Source: Arthrobacter sp. Leaf69 (GTDB lineage: Bacteria; Actinomycetota; Actinomycetes; Actinomycetales; Micrococcaceae). Taken from it: a stretch of DNA of 64,000 nt. Location of the stretch: assembly GCF_001422645.1 (NCBI RefSeq), contig NZ_LMLR01000010.1, forward strand, positions 392,237 through 456,236, in the 5' to 3' direction. Positions 1-7,441 of the stretch are shown piece after piece. The position numbers and the translations under genes were made by a program. The number at the start of each line of letters is the position of its first letter. Positions within the stretch are counted from its first letter, which is position 1. The notes under the pieces are model-generated. The model saw nothing but the letters and a program-made list of their open reading frames with translations. It did not search any database and was not told the DNA's origin.

Positions 1-1261
1 AGACTGGGTGGCGCCAGTGGCACAGGGCCAGGGTGCCGCCGGGCAGGAGTGTGGCCTCGACCCGCTCGAACAGCTCCGCCAGTTCGCCGGGCGCGAGGTA
101 GTAGCCCACCTCGGAGACCACGATCAGGTCGAACCGGCCCTCCGGCCAGTCCTGCGGGACGGTGAGGTGGCGGGTCCGGGCGGCCGGCAGGTGTTCGAGG
201 CGCCGGGCGGCGTGGGCCAGCGCGGCGCTGCTCGCGTCGACGGCCAGGAAGGTTCCGCAGCGTTGGGCGAGTTCCACGCTGAGCGTCCCGATCGAGCAGC
301 CGATCTCGAGTCCTGCAGTGTAGTTCCGGCCGGGCAGCGCCGCGAGGGTGAGGGAACGCTTGCGGTGTTCGTACCAGCTGGTCGTGTACTGCCACGGGTC
401 GTCGTTGCCGGTATGGACGGCGTCAAAAACGCCTTCCGCGTCAGCGGCGGCGTACGCGCCCCCGGTGCCGGCGGCTCGGGCGGCCGGACGCTGCCACGCG
501 AACGTCTCAAACGGCCGCTCAAAGTGCTCCAGGAATGACGGCGGGAGCAGCACCTCGTCGCCCGACTGGCCGGAGAGGGCGCGGACCTGGGAAGTGTGGG
601 AGGCCATGGCCGCCGCCTTGGCCTGCTGCTCGGCAGGGGCCAGCGGCAGGCGCAGCCAGGACTGCCAGGCCGGGTCCGCGGCGTCGGCCCAGAGCCAGTA
701 CCAGATGGGGTATTCCAGCAGTCCGTGGCCGCCTGCGCCGGCTGCTTCGGCGGCGGCGGAGCCGAGCGTGTCGTGGTCCGTGTGGCCGTCGTGCCGGTAG
801 GGGGCCACCAGCGTGATCTGCTCCGCCAGCAGTCCCGACTCGGCCGTCTCATCGGCGATGGCCTGCCGCAGTGCGGAGATCACCTCGGCCCGGTGTGCGG
901 CGAGCTGGCCGTCCGGCAGGGCGAGGAAGCGCCAGTCCGGATCCGGCAGCAAGTAGCTGAGCCCGCCGCCGAATTCCTGGAGCCGGACGGCGGCGAGCTG
1001 TTCCGGCGTCGTGGTGGGTGAGTCCGGGTGGGAGGCCTCCCCCGCGGTGCACAGCAGCACCGTGACGCGGGCGCCGAGCCGCCGGAGCCGGGCCATCAGC
1101 CCACCGGCGCCGAGGGATTCGTCGTCCGGGTGCGCGGCGAGCACGATGAACGCCTGGCCGGCGAGTTCTCCGGCGTCGAGCGGCAGCTCCGGGAGCGCGG
1201 CCAGTCCGCTGGCGGCCCAGGCGTCCTCGCTGGTTCCGGCGTCCTGGTGCGTGAAGCTCAC
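1..1261 (-). CDS. Bifunctional PIG-L deacetylase / class I SAM methyltransferase (partial, runs off left edge)
   Basis: Reading the minus strand from the GTG at 1261 gives an open frame to the window edge (about 420 codons seen). Residues 1-~190 are a PIG-L/LmbE-type zinc amidohydrolase: an HPDDE motif at residues 44-48 and a later HDGHTDHD motif supply the expected metal and catalytic residues. After a linker near residue 220 the same frame continues into a class I methyltransferase whose EIGCSIG SAM-binding loop is near residue 318; its C-terminus lies outside the window. The GTG overlaps the stop of the upstream acyl-CoA dehydrogenase gene as GTGA, so the two are translationally coupled. 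Family knowledge suggests N-deacetylation of an amino-sugar conjugate plus methylation on one polypeptide; the substrate is unknown. The start rests on the overlap and could differ slightly. Confidence 0.85.
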   Translation of the reverse strand, partial: MSFTHQDAGTSEDAWAASGLAALPELPLDAGELAGQAFIVLAAHPDDESLGAGGLMARLRRLGARVTVLLCTAGEASHPDSPTTTPEQLAAVRLQEFGGGLSYLLPDPDWRFLALPDGQLAAHRAEVISALRQAIADETAESGLLAEQITLVAPYRHDGHTDHDTLGSAAAEAAGAGGHGLLEYPIWYWLWADAADPAWQSWLRLPLAPAEQQAKAAAMASHTSQVRALSGQSGDEVLLPPSFLEHFERPFETFAWQRPAARAAGTGGAYAAADAEGVFDAVHTGNDDPWQYTTSWYEHRKRSLTLAALPGRNYTAGLEIGCSIGTLSVELAQRCGTFLAVDASSAALAHAARRLEHLPAARTRHLTVPQDWPEGRFDLIVVSEVGYYLAPGELAELFERVEATLLPGGTLALCHWRHPV

Positions 1262-2364
1262 CACGGGTGGTCCCCTTTGAGCGTGAGGGCACCGAGCTGG
1301 GCGTCGTCGCGCATGCCGTGGTGCTGGCGGATGTACAGGGCGAGGTCAGCCATGCGCTTCCCGTAGACGGGGTCGAACGCCAGCGGCCCGGGGCCGAGGT
1401 TCTGGCTGACCAGCGTTTGGATGCGTTCGACGGCGGTGGCAGTGTTGCCGCGGACCCGCAGGGCCTCGCTCCACGTGCCGGGGCCCGAGAGGTCCCCGGC
1501 GTCGATCCGTGCGGCGGTCCGGGCGAGGTACGCGGTCAGGGCGGTGAGGGTGCGGTCGATCTCGCCAAGGTGGGCGAGCGCGAGCTGGTCCGGTTCGCGG
1601 CCGCCGTCGGCCGCTTTGAGCAGGGAGTCCTGGAAGCCGCGGGCCACGGCGACGGCGCCGCCCAGCCAGCAGGCGGCCACCCCCATGCCGCCCCAGGCGA
1701 AGCCGGGCCGGCGGTAGTACCAGCCGGCGTCGCCCAGGGGCACGGCCGGAACCGAGTCGAAATGCACGGTGCCGCTGGGGATTTCGCGGAGTCCCCGGCT
1801 GGTCCATTCCGGGTCCGCGAAGCCCACGCCAGGGGCATGGAGGTCGACGGCGAACGCGGCCCGGCCGCCGTCGTCCAGATGGGCGGTCACGACGGCGTGG
1901 TCCAGTTGGGCCGCTAGGGAGCACCAGGGCTTGGATCCCTGCAGCAGGAAGCAGCCGTCCGCCGGTTTGGCTTCGAGCCGCAGGCCCGCGGCTTCGGCGG
2001 CGAAGACACCCCAGGCGCCGTCGAAGTGGACACCGTCGAAGTCCGGGCAGTCCCAGCCTGCCAGCGCCGCGTGGCCGGCGGCCTGGGCGAGGATCGCGGA
2101 GGCGTCCAAGTGCGGTTCGATGGCCCGGCCGGCCGCGACGTCGACGGCGGTGACGGAGGCCAGGAGCTCCCATAGGAAGGCGGTGCGGCCCTCGCCAGGT
2201 TTCGGTGCGGCGTCGCCTGCGGCTTTGGCCAGGTCCAGCAACGCCGGGACGTCGCCGACGGCCGACAGTGCGTCGACCAGCAGGGGGTTGAGGCCCGCCA
2301 GATCCTCCGGCGCGGAACTGATCCTCACTGCGCGGGGCCGCGGGGAAGCGGAAGTCCGGTTCAT
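1258..2364 (-). CDS. Acyl-CoA dehydrogenase family protein
   Basis: A 368-residue protein starting at the ATG at 2364, chosen because an AAGGAG ribosome-binding site precedes it; the frame is open further upstream but without a comparable site. It resembles the acyl-CoA dehydrogenase fold: a helical N-terminal part, a central beta domain with the segment GSKPWCSLA near residue 140, and a C-terminal helical part with RGNTATAVERIQTLV and the final RQHHGMRD. It is slightly shorter than the usual 380-400 residues. The family uses FAD to introduce an alpha-beta double bond into acyl thioesters, but some members act in secondary or sugar-lipid pathways. Coupling to the PIG-L/methyltransferase fusion argues for a specialised role rather than general beta-oxidation. 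The substrate is not predictable. Confidence 0.8.
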   Translation of the reverse strand: MNRTSASPRPRAVRISSAPEDLAGLNPLLVDALSAVGDVPALLDLAKAAGDAAPKPGEGRTAFLWELLASVTAVDVAAGRAIEPHLDASAILAQAAGHAALAGWDCPDFDGVHFDGAWGVFAAEAAGLRLEAKPADGCFLLQGSKPWCSLAAQLDHAVVTAHLDDGGRAAFAVDLHAPGVGFADPEWTSRGLREIPSGTVHFDSVPAVPLGDAGWYYRRPGFAWGGMGVAACWLGGAVAVARGFQDSLLKAADGGREPDQLALAHLGEIDRTLTALTAYLARTAARIDAGDLSGPGTWSEALRVRGNTATAVERIQTLVSQNLGPGPLAFDPVYGKRMADLALYIRQHHGMRDDAQLGALTLKGDHPW

Positions 2365-2459
2365 TCGGCCTGCTCTCCTTCGAAGTGCGACTGGTGCTGC
2401 CGGCACCCATGCCGGCCGGGTGTGGCTACTGCTCGGTAGATCCAGCCCGTCCAGTAAAT

Positions 2460-2473
2460 CTAAGCACACTTAG
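2460..2473. promoter_or_regulatory. Inverted repeat upstream of the acyl-CoA dehydrogenase gene
   Basis: CTAAGCACACTTAG has perfect 5-bp arms (CTAAG/CTTAG) around a 4-bp centre. It lies about 95 bp before the ATG at 2364, in the only sizeable gap of this minus-strand block (2365-2526). The position and symmetry fit a repressor operator or promoter element; the protein that binds is unknown. Confidence 0.35.
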
Positions 2474-2526
2474 CACTTTCGGAAATGCGCTGCCAGCTGC
2501 TGGCCGGCGGCGCCGACTCCCGGCTG

Positions 2527-3204
2527 TTACAGCACCCGCGCCAAGGCGAAGCCGTCCCATCCTTTGGAGCCCACGGTCTGGATGACGGTGGCGTCCAGCC
2601 GCGGGTCCTCGCCGAACATGTTCAGCGCACTGATGATGCCGGGGGCGTTGACGGCGTCCATCGAGGGATCCAGCACGGCGCCTTCCCAGACCACGTTGTC
2701 CATCACGACGGCGGTGCCGGGCCGGCCCAGGCGGATGGCCCAGTCGAGGTAGTGCGGGTTGTTTTCCTTGTCCGCGTCGATGAAGACAAAATCGAAGGGC
2801 TCCGCGCCCTCGTCGGCGAGCGCCTGAAGTGTGTCCAGCGCTGCCCCGACCCGGATCTCCACGAGGTGGCCCAGCCCGGCGGAGTCCACGTTGGCGCGGG
2901 CCACCTCGGCGTGTTTGGGGAGGTATTCGCACGTGAGCAGCCGGCCGCCGTCGGGCAGTCCCTGGGCCATCCAGATGGTGCTGAAGCCGGCCAGCGTTCC
3001 GATCTCCAGCACGCGGCGGGCGCCCGAAAGCTGGACGAGCAGTTTCAGCAGTTTGCCGGCATTCGGGGCGACTTCGATCGGGGGCATGCCCGCCTCGAGG
3101 GCGGTGGTGACGGCGCGTTTCAGTGAGTTGTCAGGGCGGACCACGGCCTCGGAGAGGAAGTCCTCGACGGCGATCCACCGGCTGGTGGGCTGATGCTCGA
3201 ACAT
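2527..3204 (-). CDS. SAM-dependent O-methyltransferase (family 3, catechol/caffeoyl-CoA type)
   Basis: A 225-residue protein of normal length for methyltransferase family 3. The SAM-binding motif VLEIGTLAGFSTIWMA is at about residues 65-80, followed by the acidic loop around CEYLPKHAEVA. FDFVFIDADKENNPHYLDWA carries the metal-binding Asp (about residue 140), and VVMDNVVWEGAV gives the second metal-binding Asp-Asn pair. Members transfer a methyl group to catechol-like hydroxyls in a divalent-metal-dependent reaction in the cytoplasm. It is transcribed toward the acyl-CoA dehydrogenase gene but separated by about 160 bp, so it is probably a separate unit. The substrate is unknown. Confidence 0.88.
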   Translation of the reverse strand: MFEHQPTSRWIAVEDFLSEAVVRPDNSLKRAVTTALEAGMPPIEVAPNAGKLLKLLVQLSGARRVLEIGTLAGFSTIWMAQGLPDGGRLLTCEYLPKHAEVARANVDSAGLGHLVEIRVGAALDTLQALADEGAEPFDFVFIDADKENNPHYLDWAIRLGRPGTAVVMDNVVWEGAVLDPSMDAVNAPGIISALNMFGEDPRLDATVIQTVGSKGWDGFALARVL

Positions 3205-3260
3205 GCCCTTCAGTCTTCCAGCTGGCCCGTCCCGGCGGTAGGCTCCGGGCCGTCGGGATT

Positions 3261-3626
3261 TTAGCCCGCGGCCGGGTCTGCGGCGTCCCGGAGGGCGTGT
3301 TCCAGGCGGTCCAGCTTTCCGGTGAGTTCGCCTGTGTAGCCCGGCCGGATGTCCGCCTTGATGACGAGGGAAACCCGGCTGCCGTAGCGGCCCACGGCCT
3401 CGGTGGCGCGCTTCACGACGTCGAAGACTTCATCCCACTCGCCCTCGATCGTGGTGAACATCGAGTCGGTGTGGTTGGGCAGACCGGACTCCCGCACGAT
3501 CCGAACCGCGTCGGCGACGGCATCGTGGACCGACGCCTCGTCCGACCGGACGGCCGCGGAACCGGCGGGTGAGTCATCGGTGCGGACGGGACGGCCCGAG
3601 GGTGCGACGGAAAAGGCAAGCAGCAT
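3261..3626 (-). CDS. MTH1187/YqgV-family thiamine-binding-type protein
   Basis: A 121-residue protein read from the ATG at 3626, which gives the family-typical N-terminus MLLAFSVAPSG; an upstream in-frame ATG at 3689 would add 21 unconvincing residues. The DUF77-like fold is suggested by the short N-terminal strand, the segment ESGLPNHTDSMFTTIEGEWDEVF (about residues 45-67), and RVSLVIKADIRPG near residue 85. Relatives are small ferredoxin-like oligomers that bind thiamine or related ligands in the cytoplasm. A proline-, serine- and alanine-rich insertion after residue 10 is longer than usual. No thiamine genes are nearby, so the role is open. Confidence 0.72.
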   Translation of the reverse strand: MLLAFSVAPSGRPVRTDDSPAGSAAVRSDEASVHDAVADAVRIVRESGLPNHTDSMFTTIEGEWDEVFDVVKRATEAVGRYGSRVSLVIKADIRPGYTGELTGKLDRLEHALRDAADPAAG

Positions 3627-3739
3627 GGCTCCAGTCTCGCACGTGATCGGGCCCTGTGACGGCGTGGCTACGGGCCCGTTACTCTCCATTGCCGGGCCTG
3701 GACTGGGCCCCGGATCGGGCCGGAGCCGTCACATAAGGG

Positions 3740-3782
3740 ACTACCCGGTAGTAACCTCCCGGCTACGGCTTAGCGTTGCTAA
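3740..3782. promoter_or_regulatory. Two palindromes upstream of the TetR gene (candidate operator)
   Basis: ACTACCCGGTAGT (3740-3752) is a perfect 13-bp palindrome around a central C. TTAGCGTTGCTAA (3770-3782) has perfect 5-bp arms around GTT and ends 9 bp before the TetR start codon. Both lie in the 100-bp gap between the divergent thiamine-binding-type gene and the TetR gene. TetR regulators commonly bind such sites and repress themselves and the divergent gene, so either or both are candidate operators. Confidence 0.45.
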
Positions 3783-3791
3783 CCTAAGCAA

Positions 3792-4424
3792 ATGAACCGG
3801 GTAGCAGACCGCAGGCCGCTCCGCGCCGATGCCGCGCGGAACGTCGACAAGATCATCACCGCCGCCCGCCAGTGCTTCCGGGAGCACGGCCCGGAAGTCC
3901 CGCTGCAGACCATTGCCGTGACCGCCGGCGTCGGCCCGGCCACGCTGTTCAGGAACTTCGCCGACAAAGAGGAACTGGTCCTCGCGGCGCTGCACCGGCA
4001 GCTCGGACTGCTGGTTGATCCCGTCATCGAAGAGGCCCTGGCCGGGCCCGATGCCGCCGACGGCCTCTTCCGTGTCATCGATGCCCTCATGGGCGTAGCC
4101 AGCGAGGAAGCCAACCTGCTGGGAGCCGTCGCCGGCCGGCGCGGACTGCTCACCGGCATCACCGGTGACCTGATCGAATCCGTGGCCGTGCTCCTGGGCC
4201 GCGGCCAGGGGCAGGGAACCCTGCGCAGCGACATTTCCATGACGGACATGATCCGCCTGCTGGCCATGCTGATCGGCGTCGTGGACACCATGGAGGCCGG
4301 TTCGGATGCCTGGCGCCGTCCCGTCGCCCTCGTCGAGGACGCCATCCGCACGGAGCGCCCGACGCGTCCCCTCCCGCCGCAGGCCCCGCTGCCGGGCACC
4401 GCGTTCGACTCTTACCTCGGCTGA
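3792..4424 (+). CDS. TetR-family transcriptional regulator
   Basis: A 210-residue protein. Residues ~14-62 form a TetR N-terminal helix-turn-helix: NVDKIITAARQCFREHGPEVPLQ, then the recognition part GVGPATLFRNFADKEELVLAAL. The rest is an all-helical ligand-binding and dimerisation domain that is not specific enough to name a ligand. The ATG at 3792 lies just downstream of two palindromes, which suggests autoregulation. The next gene (4430) starts 6 bp after the stop and may be cotranscribed. The divergent gene on the other side is a possible target. Confidence 0.88.
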   Translation: MNRVADRRPLRADAARNVDKIITAARQCFREHGPEVPLQTIAVTAGVGPATLFRNFADKEELVLAALHRQLGLLVDPVIEEALAGPDAADGLFRVIDALMGVASEEANLLGAVAGRRGLLTGITGDLIESVAVLLGRGQGQGTLRSDISMTDMIRLLAMLIGVVDTMEAGSDAWRRPVALVEDAIRTERPTRPLPPQAPLPGTAFDSYLG

Positions 4425-4429
4425 CACCC

Positions 4430-4846
4430 GTGTCATGGGAAACCCTGGCGGGCGCCGTTGGCGGGGTCTTGGTGGTTTACGCCGTCCTGTTGCTCCTCCT
4501 GTGGGGCTATGCGCGCCGGCACCCGGAAACAGTCGCGATGAAGGATGCACTGCGGTTACTGCCGGACCTGCTGCGGCTCCTGCGGCGGCTGCTGGCTGAC
4601 AAGTCTCTGGGCGCCGGTGTGCGGATACGGCTCGCCCTGCTCTTGGTGTACCTGCTCTCGCCGATCGATCTTGTGCCGGATTTCCTGCCCGTGATCGGCT
4701 ACGCGGACGACATCATCATTGTGGCCCTCGTGCTGCGCTCGGTGATCGCGCGGGCGGGCGAGGAAGCGGTGCGCCGGCACTGGCCGGGAACGTCCGACGG
4801 GCTTCAGCTCATCCTCCGGCTCGCCGGCCTCGGGGCACCGCGGTAG
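4430..4846 (+). CDS. YkvA-like DUF1232 membrane protein
   Basis: A 138-residue protein with a GTG start 6 bp after the TetR stop, suggesting cotranscription. Residues ~8-25 form an N-terminal membrane segment (VGGVLVVYAVLLLLLWGYA). The DUF1232 core at about residues 65-110 contains LVYLLSPIDLVPDFLPVIGYADD, with the family-typical SPIDLIPDF-like stretch and a second hydrophobic helix. No enzymatic motif is visible. YkvA-type proteins are small membrane proteins of unknown function. Confidence 0.8.
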   Translation: MSWETLAGAVGGVLVVYAVLLLLLWGYARRHPETVAMKDALRLLPDLLRLLRRLLADKSLGAGVRIRLALLLVYLLSPIDLVPDFLPVIGYADDIIIVALVLRSVIARAGEEAVRRHWPGTSDGLQLILRLAGLGAPR

Positions 4847-4850
4847 GGTT

Positions 4851-5576
4851 TCAGGCGCTGAAGGCCGCCGCGGCGGGGGCACCGTCGAACCGCCGGAGGA
4901 TCTCCTCGGCCACGATCCTGAGTTTGACGTTCCTGGTGTTGGAGACCTTGGTCAGCAGCTCGAACGCTTCCGACTGCGAGCAGCGGCTCTGGGCCATAAG
5001 AATGCCGGTGGCCAGGTTGATCACGGTCCGCGACCTCATCGCCTGCAGCAGGTCCCGGCTCATGCCCTGGGCGGTTTCGAACCGGACAGCCAGCCTGACC
5101 ACCTTGGCGGCCCGGACGGCGAGCGCCTCGCAGGCTGCCACGGCGCCGTCGTCGAACGCCTCAGGCGACGCCGAAAAGAACGTCAGGGTGGCCGCCGCGT
5201 CCCGGTCCTCAAGCAGCGGCACGGCGAGAACGCTGCGGTTCCCGCGCTGGGCGGCGGCCCGCTGGTAGCGCCGCCATCTCGGATCCATCGTCGTGTCCGG
5301 CACCAGCACGGCCTGCCTGGTCTTCCGGGTCTCCAACCCCGGCCCCTCCCCGAGTCCGTCCTGCAGGCCGTCCAGGATCCGGGCCTCGGGGTTGCTGGCA
5401 GCCACAACCACCGTCCGGCGGGGCCGGGCCAGCCGCACGGAGCACAGTACTTCGCGGCCGGTTTCGGCTGAGGCAAACTCGGCGGCCAGGGCGGAGAGTT
5501 GGCGGAGGAAGTCCTCCAGCACGTCATTTTCGAGCAACAGATCCTGCAGACGCTCCGACAGCCGAGATCTGAACAT
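4851..5576 (-). CDS. GAF and ANTAR domain antitermination regulator
   Basis: A 241-residue protein from the ATG at 5576, which overlaps the stop of the upstream small gene (TGATG). Residues ~20-165 resemble a GAF sensory domain (ALAAEFASAETGREVLCSV, then VLAVPLLEDRDAAATLTFFS). Residues ~175-232 are an ANTAR domain: LLQAMRSRTVINLATGILMAQ and NVKLRIVAEEILRRF match the conserved three-helix RNA-binding pattern, including the GILM core. ANTAR proteins bind paired hairpins in leader RNAs and relieve termination when activated. No histidine-kinase domain is present, so the signal probably enters through the GAF domain. The target RNA is not obvious nearby. Confidence 0.85.
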   Translation of the reverse strand: MFRSRLSERLQDLLLENDVLEDFLRQLSALAAEFASAETGREVLCSVRLARPRRTVVVAASNPEARILDGLQDGLGEGPGLETRKTRQAVLVPDTTMDPRWRRYQRAAAQRGNRSVLAVPLLEDRDAAATLTFFSASPEAFDDGAVAACEALAVRAAKVVRLAVRFETAQGMSRDLLQAMRSRTVINLATGILMAQSRCSQSEAFELLTKVSNTRNVKLRIVAEEILRRFDGAPAAAAFSA

Positions 5577-5767
5577 CAGTCTTCCGCGGGCTTCTCTTTG
5601 GCCTCGTCGAGGTGGTGCTGCAGCTTCTCCTCGGCTTCCCGGCGCCGGCGCGACACATCGCGCAGTTCCCTGGTGGACTCGGCTCCCGGCGGAACGAACG
5701 GCTCGTGCGGTTTGGGATGCTGGCCCTTGCCGGGCGCAGGAGTATCCGGATCGTCTTTGTCGCTCAT
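5576..5767 (-). CDS. Small charged protein coupled to the GAF-ANTAR gene
   Basis: A 63-residue hydrophilic protein beginning MSDKDDPDTPAPGKG. It has a proline-rich first half and a predicted charged helix from about residue 30 (ELRDVSRRRREAEEKLQHHL). No transmembrane segment or known domain is recognised. The stop codon overlaps the start of the GAF-ANTAR gene by one base (TGATG), so the two are almost certainly one operon. The codon usage matches the neighbours. The function is unknown; a partner or modulator of the ANTAR protein is a guess from coupling only. Confidence 0.65.
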   Translation of the reverse strand: MSDKDDPDTPAPGKGQHPKPHEPFVPPGAESTRELRDVSRRRREAEEKLQHHLDEAKEKPAED

Positions 5768-5827
5768 ATCCGAATGCTCCCACGGGGCCCCGGCGGCAAG
5801 TAGGGACTAAAGACCGTTGCTAACCGG

Positions 5828-6139
5828 TCAGCTCCACCCCATGAGCCGGAGTCCGGCCGCGGCGCCGGCTCCGGCGAGGACGACCACCAGGAAGGGCGCC
5901 CGGAGCATCAGGGCGATGCCGGCGGCAGCAAGGGCCCCCAGCCGCGCATCCAGCACCAGGGCCTGGCCGGAGGCCACGGTGTTCACGATCGTGAGGGACG
6001 CCAGTAGGCCGATGGTCATGGTCCCGGCGATCCGCGACATCCGGGGGTCCCGCAGCACGCTCGCCGGGACCAGATAGCCCAGGAGTTTCCAGCCGTACGC
6101 CAGCACACAGGAGAGCAGCAGCCACATCCAAAGGGTCAT
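5828..6139 (-). CDS. azlD: AzlD-family branched-chain amino acid export subunit
   Basis: A 103-residue membrane protein with about four hydrophobic segments (LWMWLLLSCVLAYGW, MTIGLLASLTIVNTVASG, LGALAAAGIALML, FLVVVLAGAGAAAGLRL). This matches the small AzlD subunit in size and in the N-terminal position of the YLVP segment. It starts with ATG at 6139, overlapping the azlC stop by 4 bp (ATGA). AzlCD pairs export branched-chain amino acids or toxic analogues across the cytoplasmic membrane. The exact substrate cannot be read from sequence. Confidence 0.85.
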   Translation of the reverse strand: MTLWMWLLLSCVLAYGWKLLGYLVPASVLRDPRMSRIAGTMTIGLLASLTIVNTVASGQALVLDARLGALAAAGIALMLRAPFLVVVLAGAGAAAGLRLMGWS

Positions 6140-6876
6140 GTGGCATCCCCCTGCGGGTGCGTGTGCGGGTGTTCCGCGTAGGGGTCCACGTCGGGTTCCA
6201 GCCCTTCGTCACTGCGGCCGTGGCTGAACCAGCCAATGGCAGCCGCCACCACCGCCGCCACCAGGATCGGCACCCCGGCGGGCACGAACGGTACGGCCAA
6301 CACGGTGGCCAGGGCACAGACGACGGCGATCGCCACAGGTTCGCGACCCTTGAGCCGCGGCCACAGCAGCCCCAGGAACGCCGCGACGGCGGCGCCGTCG
6401 AGACCCCACTGCTTGGGATCCCCCAGCGCGCCTCCGGCGAGCGCGCCGACGGCGGTGAACACATTCCAGAGGATGAAGATCCCCAGGCCCGCGGTCCAGA
6501 AGCCGCGCTTCTGCTCGAGCGGATCCGTCTGCCCGGTGCTCGTGGCGGTGGACTCGTCGATAGTGACGTGGGCGGCGGCAAACCGGAGCAGGCCACGCGG
6601 CTGCAGCAGGGCGTTGATCTGCATGCCGTAGATCCCGTTGCGCATGCCGAGCAAGGTGGCGGCGCCCATGGCCGCGACGCCGGAACCGCCCCCCGCCACC
6701 ACCCCGATGAACGCGAACTGCGAGCCGCCACTGAACAGCAGCAGGCTCAGGGCCATGGTCTGCCAGAAGTCGAGACCGGAGGTGACGGACAGTGCACCGA
6801 AGGACACCCCGTAGAGCCCGGTGGCGATGCTGATGGAGAGCCCCACCCGCACCGCCGGGGACTGCAGGAGTTTCAC
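6136..6876 (-). CDS. azlC: AzlC-family branched-chain amino acid export subunit
   Basis: A 246-residue polytopic membrane protein. The GTG at 6876 is preferred because it overlaps the upstream stop (GTGA) and gives the family N-terminus VKLLQSPAVRVGLSISIATG; a much longer frame extends to 7623 across the upstream gene. The AzlC hallmarks LYGVSFGALSVTSGL, LLFSGGSQFAFIGV and ATLLGMRNGIYGMQI lie in residues 15-90. The C-terminal ~30 residues are a hydrophilic His- and Asp-rich tail (DPYAEHPHTHPQGD) that AzlC proteins usually lack and that might bind metal. It is coupled to azlD. Confidence 0.87.
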   Translation of the reverse strand: MKLLQSPAVRVGLSISIATGLYGVSFGALSVTSGLDFWQTMALSLLLFSGGSQFAFIGVVAGGGSGVAAMGAATLLGMRNGIYGMQINALLQPRGLLRFAAAHVTIDESTATSTGQTDPLEQKRGFWTAGLGIFILWNVFTAVGALAGGALGDPKQWGLDGAAVAAFLGLLWPRLKGREPVAIAVVCALATVLAVPFVPAGVPILVAAVVAAAIGWFSHGRSDEGLEPDVDPYAEHPHTHPQGDAT

Positions 6877-7331
6877 GGCCGGACCGGTTTCCGCGGGACA
6901 GGTTTTGTCAGGCTCCAGGCCCAGGCGATAAGCGGCGCCTGCAGCGGCAGCCGCAGGGAGTGGATGCGGCGCTGGCCGGGCGTCCCGTCCGGGCCGTAGG
7001 CCTTGCGCAGGGCGCCGAGGTGTCCTGCGATGAACAGCGTGAACATGGCCGTGACGCAGCCGGCGGCCGCGCGACGGGTCGCCGGAACCAGCAGCCCGAC
7101 GGCGGCACCCGCCTCGAGCAGGCCGCTGACCGCCACCCATTCCTCCCGGGACAACACGGCCAGGGGGCTGTTGGACTGTTCGCCGGAGTCGTCGCGGCAG
7201 AGGAAGTCGGGCACAACGGGGCCGAAGAACCCGGGGTCCTCGAAGTGCTTGCCGGCGCTGGCCAGCAGCAGGGCACTCATCGCCACGGCAGAAAGCGTCT
7301 GGGTGTCCCGGCCGGACCAGCGAGATGGCAT
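6873..7331 (-). CDS. DoxX-like membrane protein
   Basis: A 152-residue protein from the ATG at 7331 (a TTG at 7343 is an alternative). It has about four hydrophobic segments: LSAVAMSALLLASAG, VAVSGLLEAGAAVGLLV, AAAGCVTAMFTLFIAGHLGAL and LQAPLIAWAWSLT. The second and third, with conserved-looking GLLE and GHL, resemble the DoxX/SURF4 family. The stop overlaps the azlC start, so it heads a three-gene coupled unit with azlC and azlD. DoxX-like proteins are often linked to redox homeostasis, but a function is not assignable here. Confidence 0.7.
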   Translation of the reverse strand: MPSRWSGRDTQTLSAVAMSALLLASAGKHFEDPGFFGPVVPDFLCRDDSGEQSNSPLAVLSREEWVAVSGLLEAGAAVGLLVPATRRAAAGCVTAMFTLFIAGHLGALRKAYGPDGTPGQRRIHSLRLPLQAPLIAWAWSLTKPVPRKPVRP

Positions 7332-7441
7332 GGAACAACTCAATCACAGCGACGGACCCCTCGCTAACTGCGTCCGAAGGCGCCGGAAAGGGGACTTTCC
7401 GCAGGGGCCCATCCCGGGCAAACCGGCGTAGCTTGTTGACT

